The notes beneath the pieces are model-generated. The model was not told the origin of the DNA. It ran no database searches and saw only the letters and a program-made list of their open reading frames with translations. A DNA stretch of 5,028 nt from Clostridium disporicum (GTDB taxonomy: Bacteria > Bacillota > Clostridia > Clostridiales > Clostridiaceae). The translations under genes were made by a program, and so were the position numbers. This document shows, one piece after another, positions 4,288 to 5,028 of the stretch. Position 1 is the stretch's first letter. Each line of letters opens with the position of its first letter. Location: contig NZ_CYZX01000043.1 of the NCBI RefSeq assembly GCF_001405015.1, forward strand, positions 1-5,028, in the 5' to 3' direction.

Positions 4288-5028
4288 TGTCAATATTTTG
4301 GACACAAAAAGTCAAACTTTTTTATGCTGCACTTCTAGCTAATAATTCACATTGATCTGGAGTCATGTAATTAATAGAAGAGTGTAGCCTTTTTCTGTTA
4401 TACCAACCTTCAATATATTTAAAAATAGCCATATTAACTTCTTCGAAGGTACGGTATGTATTTCTATATATTTCTTCCTTTTTTATTAATGAATGAAAAG
4501 ATTCTATACAAGCATTATCATATGGACAACCTTTTTTACTAAACGATTGTATAATATTAAACTCTTTGCATAGCTCCCTTAAATCATTGCTAGTGTATTG
4601 AGAGCCTAAATCGCTATGAAATATTAATTGCTTATTCTTATCGGGAGATTGGCTGTAATAAGCATTTTTTAAGGCTTTAACAACTAAATCATTAGTCATT
4701 CTCTGACCGAAAGCGTAGCCAATTATTTTTTTAGAATATAAGTCTAGAACTGAAGCTAAATAGCACCAACCATCTTTGATAGTATAAATATATGTAATAT
4801 CTCCTACCCATTTTTCGTTAATAGAAGTAGTAGTAAAATCTCTTTTCAAAACGTTTTCTAAATCTTCTGCTACCTTTTTACTTGAATGAGGTTTGTATTT
4901 TTTTACAGTTACTGCACAAAGGCCAAGTTCAGTCATTCGTCTTTGAACTCGCTTCAATGATACATTGAAACCTTCTATACCAAGTATATAATGAATTCTA
5001 GGAGCACCATATATGCCTTTATTCTCTT
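4288..5028 (-). mobile_element. IS3-family insertion sequence, one end visible
   Basis: An IS3-family element enters from the right edge. Its transposase faces left, so this is the 3' end of the element. The end is probably TGTCAATATTTTGGACA (4288-4304). Read on the minus strand this finishes in ...ATTGACA, with the 5'-TG...CA-3' termini usual for IS3 relatives. The exact boundary and the target duplication cannot be confirmed because the other end lies outside the window. It sits about 40 bp after the kinase stop codon, where EPS operons normally continue into biosynthesis genes. Confidence 0.65.
4322..5028 (-). CDS. IS3-family transposase OrfB, 5' end beyond the window
   Basis: DDE transposase (OrfB part) of the IS3 family, which catalyses strand cleavage and transfer of the element. 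The reading frame stays open to the right edge, giving about 235 visible residues. The part upstream of TTG 4957 translates as NKGIYGAPRIHYILGIEGF and on into VSLKRVQRRMTELGL, the conserved HTH_21-type DNA-binding segment before the catalytic domain, so that TTG is not the true start. The integrase core has Asp in VGDITYI (codon 4799-4801), Asp in HSDLGSQY (4610-4612) and Glu in NACIESFHSLIKKE (4502-4504). Exactly 35 residues separate the last two, the D(35)E signature. The C-terminus has YNRKRLHSSINYMTP, typical of the family. No stop or frameshift is seen, so it may be active. OrfA should lie to the right. Confidence 0.95.
   Translation of the reverse strand, partial: ENKGIYGAPRIHYILGIEGFNVSLKRVQRRMTELGLCAVTVKKYKPHSSKKVAEDLENVLKRDFTTTSINEKWVGDITYIYTIKDGWCYLASVLDLYSKKIIGYAFGQRMTNDLVVKALKNAYYSQSPDKNKQLIFHSDLGSQYTSNDLRELCKEFNIIQSFSKKGCPYDNACIESFHSLIKKEEIYRNTYRTFEEVNMAIFKYIEGWYNRKRLHSSINYMTPDQCELLARSAA

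Noticed and set aside
4288..4294. TGTCAAT as a further Spo0A box
   Set aside because: It mismatches the core and is better explained as the terminal repeat of the insertion sequence.
4306..4322. AAAAAGT/ACTTTTT hairpin as a terminator
   Set aside because: The stem is short with a 3-base loop, and the Ts belong to the stem rather than to a following tract. It lies inside the IS end.
4955..4957. TTG 4957 as the transposase start
   Set aside because: Upstream in-frame sequence encodes the conserved YGAPRIHYIL segment of IS3 OrfB, and the frame is open to the window edge.
1..5028. CRISPR array, tRNA or rRNA, phage or toxin-antitoxin genes
   Set aside because: No regularly spaced repeats, no tRNA cloverleaf, no rRNA-like conserved stretch and no gene pair with matching features was seen on either strand.

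Overview
The window is very AT-rich, and its coding sequences use A/T-ending codons with strong purine-rich ribosome binding sites. Together with the gene families present, this points to a low-GC Firmicute, most probably Clostridium sensu stricto; the species cannot be fixed from the sequence. It looks like the 5' end of a capsule or exopolysaccharide (EPS) locus, flanked by mobile DNA.

Layout, left to right: an intrinsic terminator of an upstream gene (29-58); a complete LytR-CpsA-Psr (LCP) ligase gene (139-1074); a 341-bp spacer with a locally GC-rich island, an 18-bp near-palindrome and a candidate promoter; a small gene of unknown function (1416-1652) with a strong terminator built into its 3' end; an extended -10 promoter followed by two direct repeats that match the Spo0A box (1810-1860); a first Wzz/YveK-type membrane modulator gene (1894-2565); a roughly 199-bp, almost fully self-complementary MITE-like element (2585-2783); a second, paralogous modulator gene (2907-3581); a CpsD/CapB-type tyrosine kinase gene 14 bp downstream (3596-4246); and an IS3-family insertion sequence on the minus strand that runs off the right edge (about 4288-5028).

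How the genes fit together: the Wzz-type proteins are expected to span the membrane and use their cytoplasmic C-terminal tail to activate the separate kinase. The kinase autophosphorylates on its C-terminal tyrosine cluster and modulates polymer length and export. The LCP enzyme is expected to transfer the finished polymer from its lipid carrier to the cell wall. No glycosyltransferase, flippase, polymerase or CpsB-type phosphatase lies in the window. If the locus continues, those genes lie beyond the insertion sequence.

The most interesting signals are the paired Spo0A-like boxes placed exactly 21 bp apart just downstream of a promoter, which suggests that the sporulation regulator directly controls (probably represses) EPS genes, and the large hairpin element separating two duplicated modulator genes whose leaders are still recognisably homologous. 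I did not find convincing evidence of a wholly new system.
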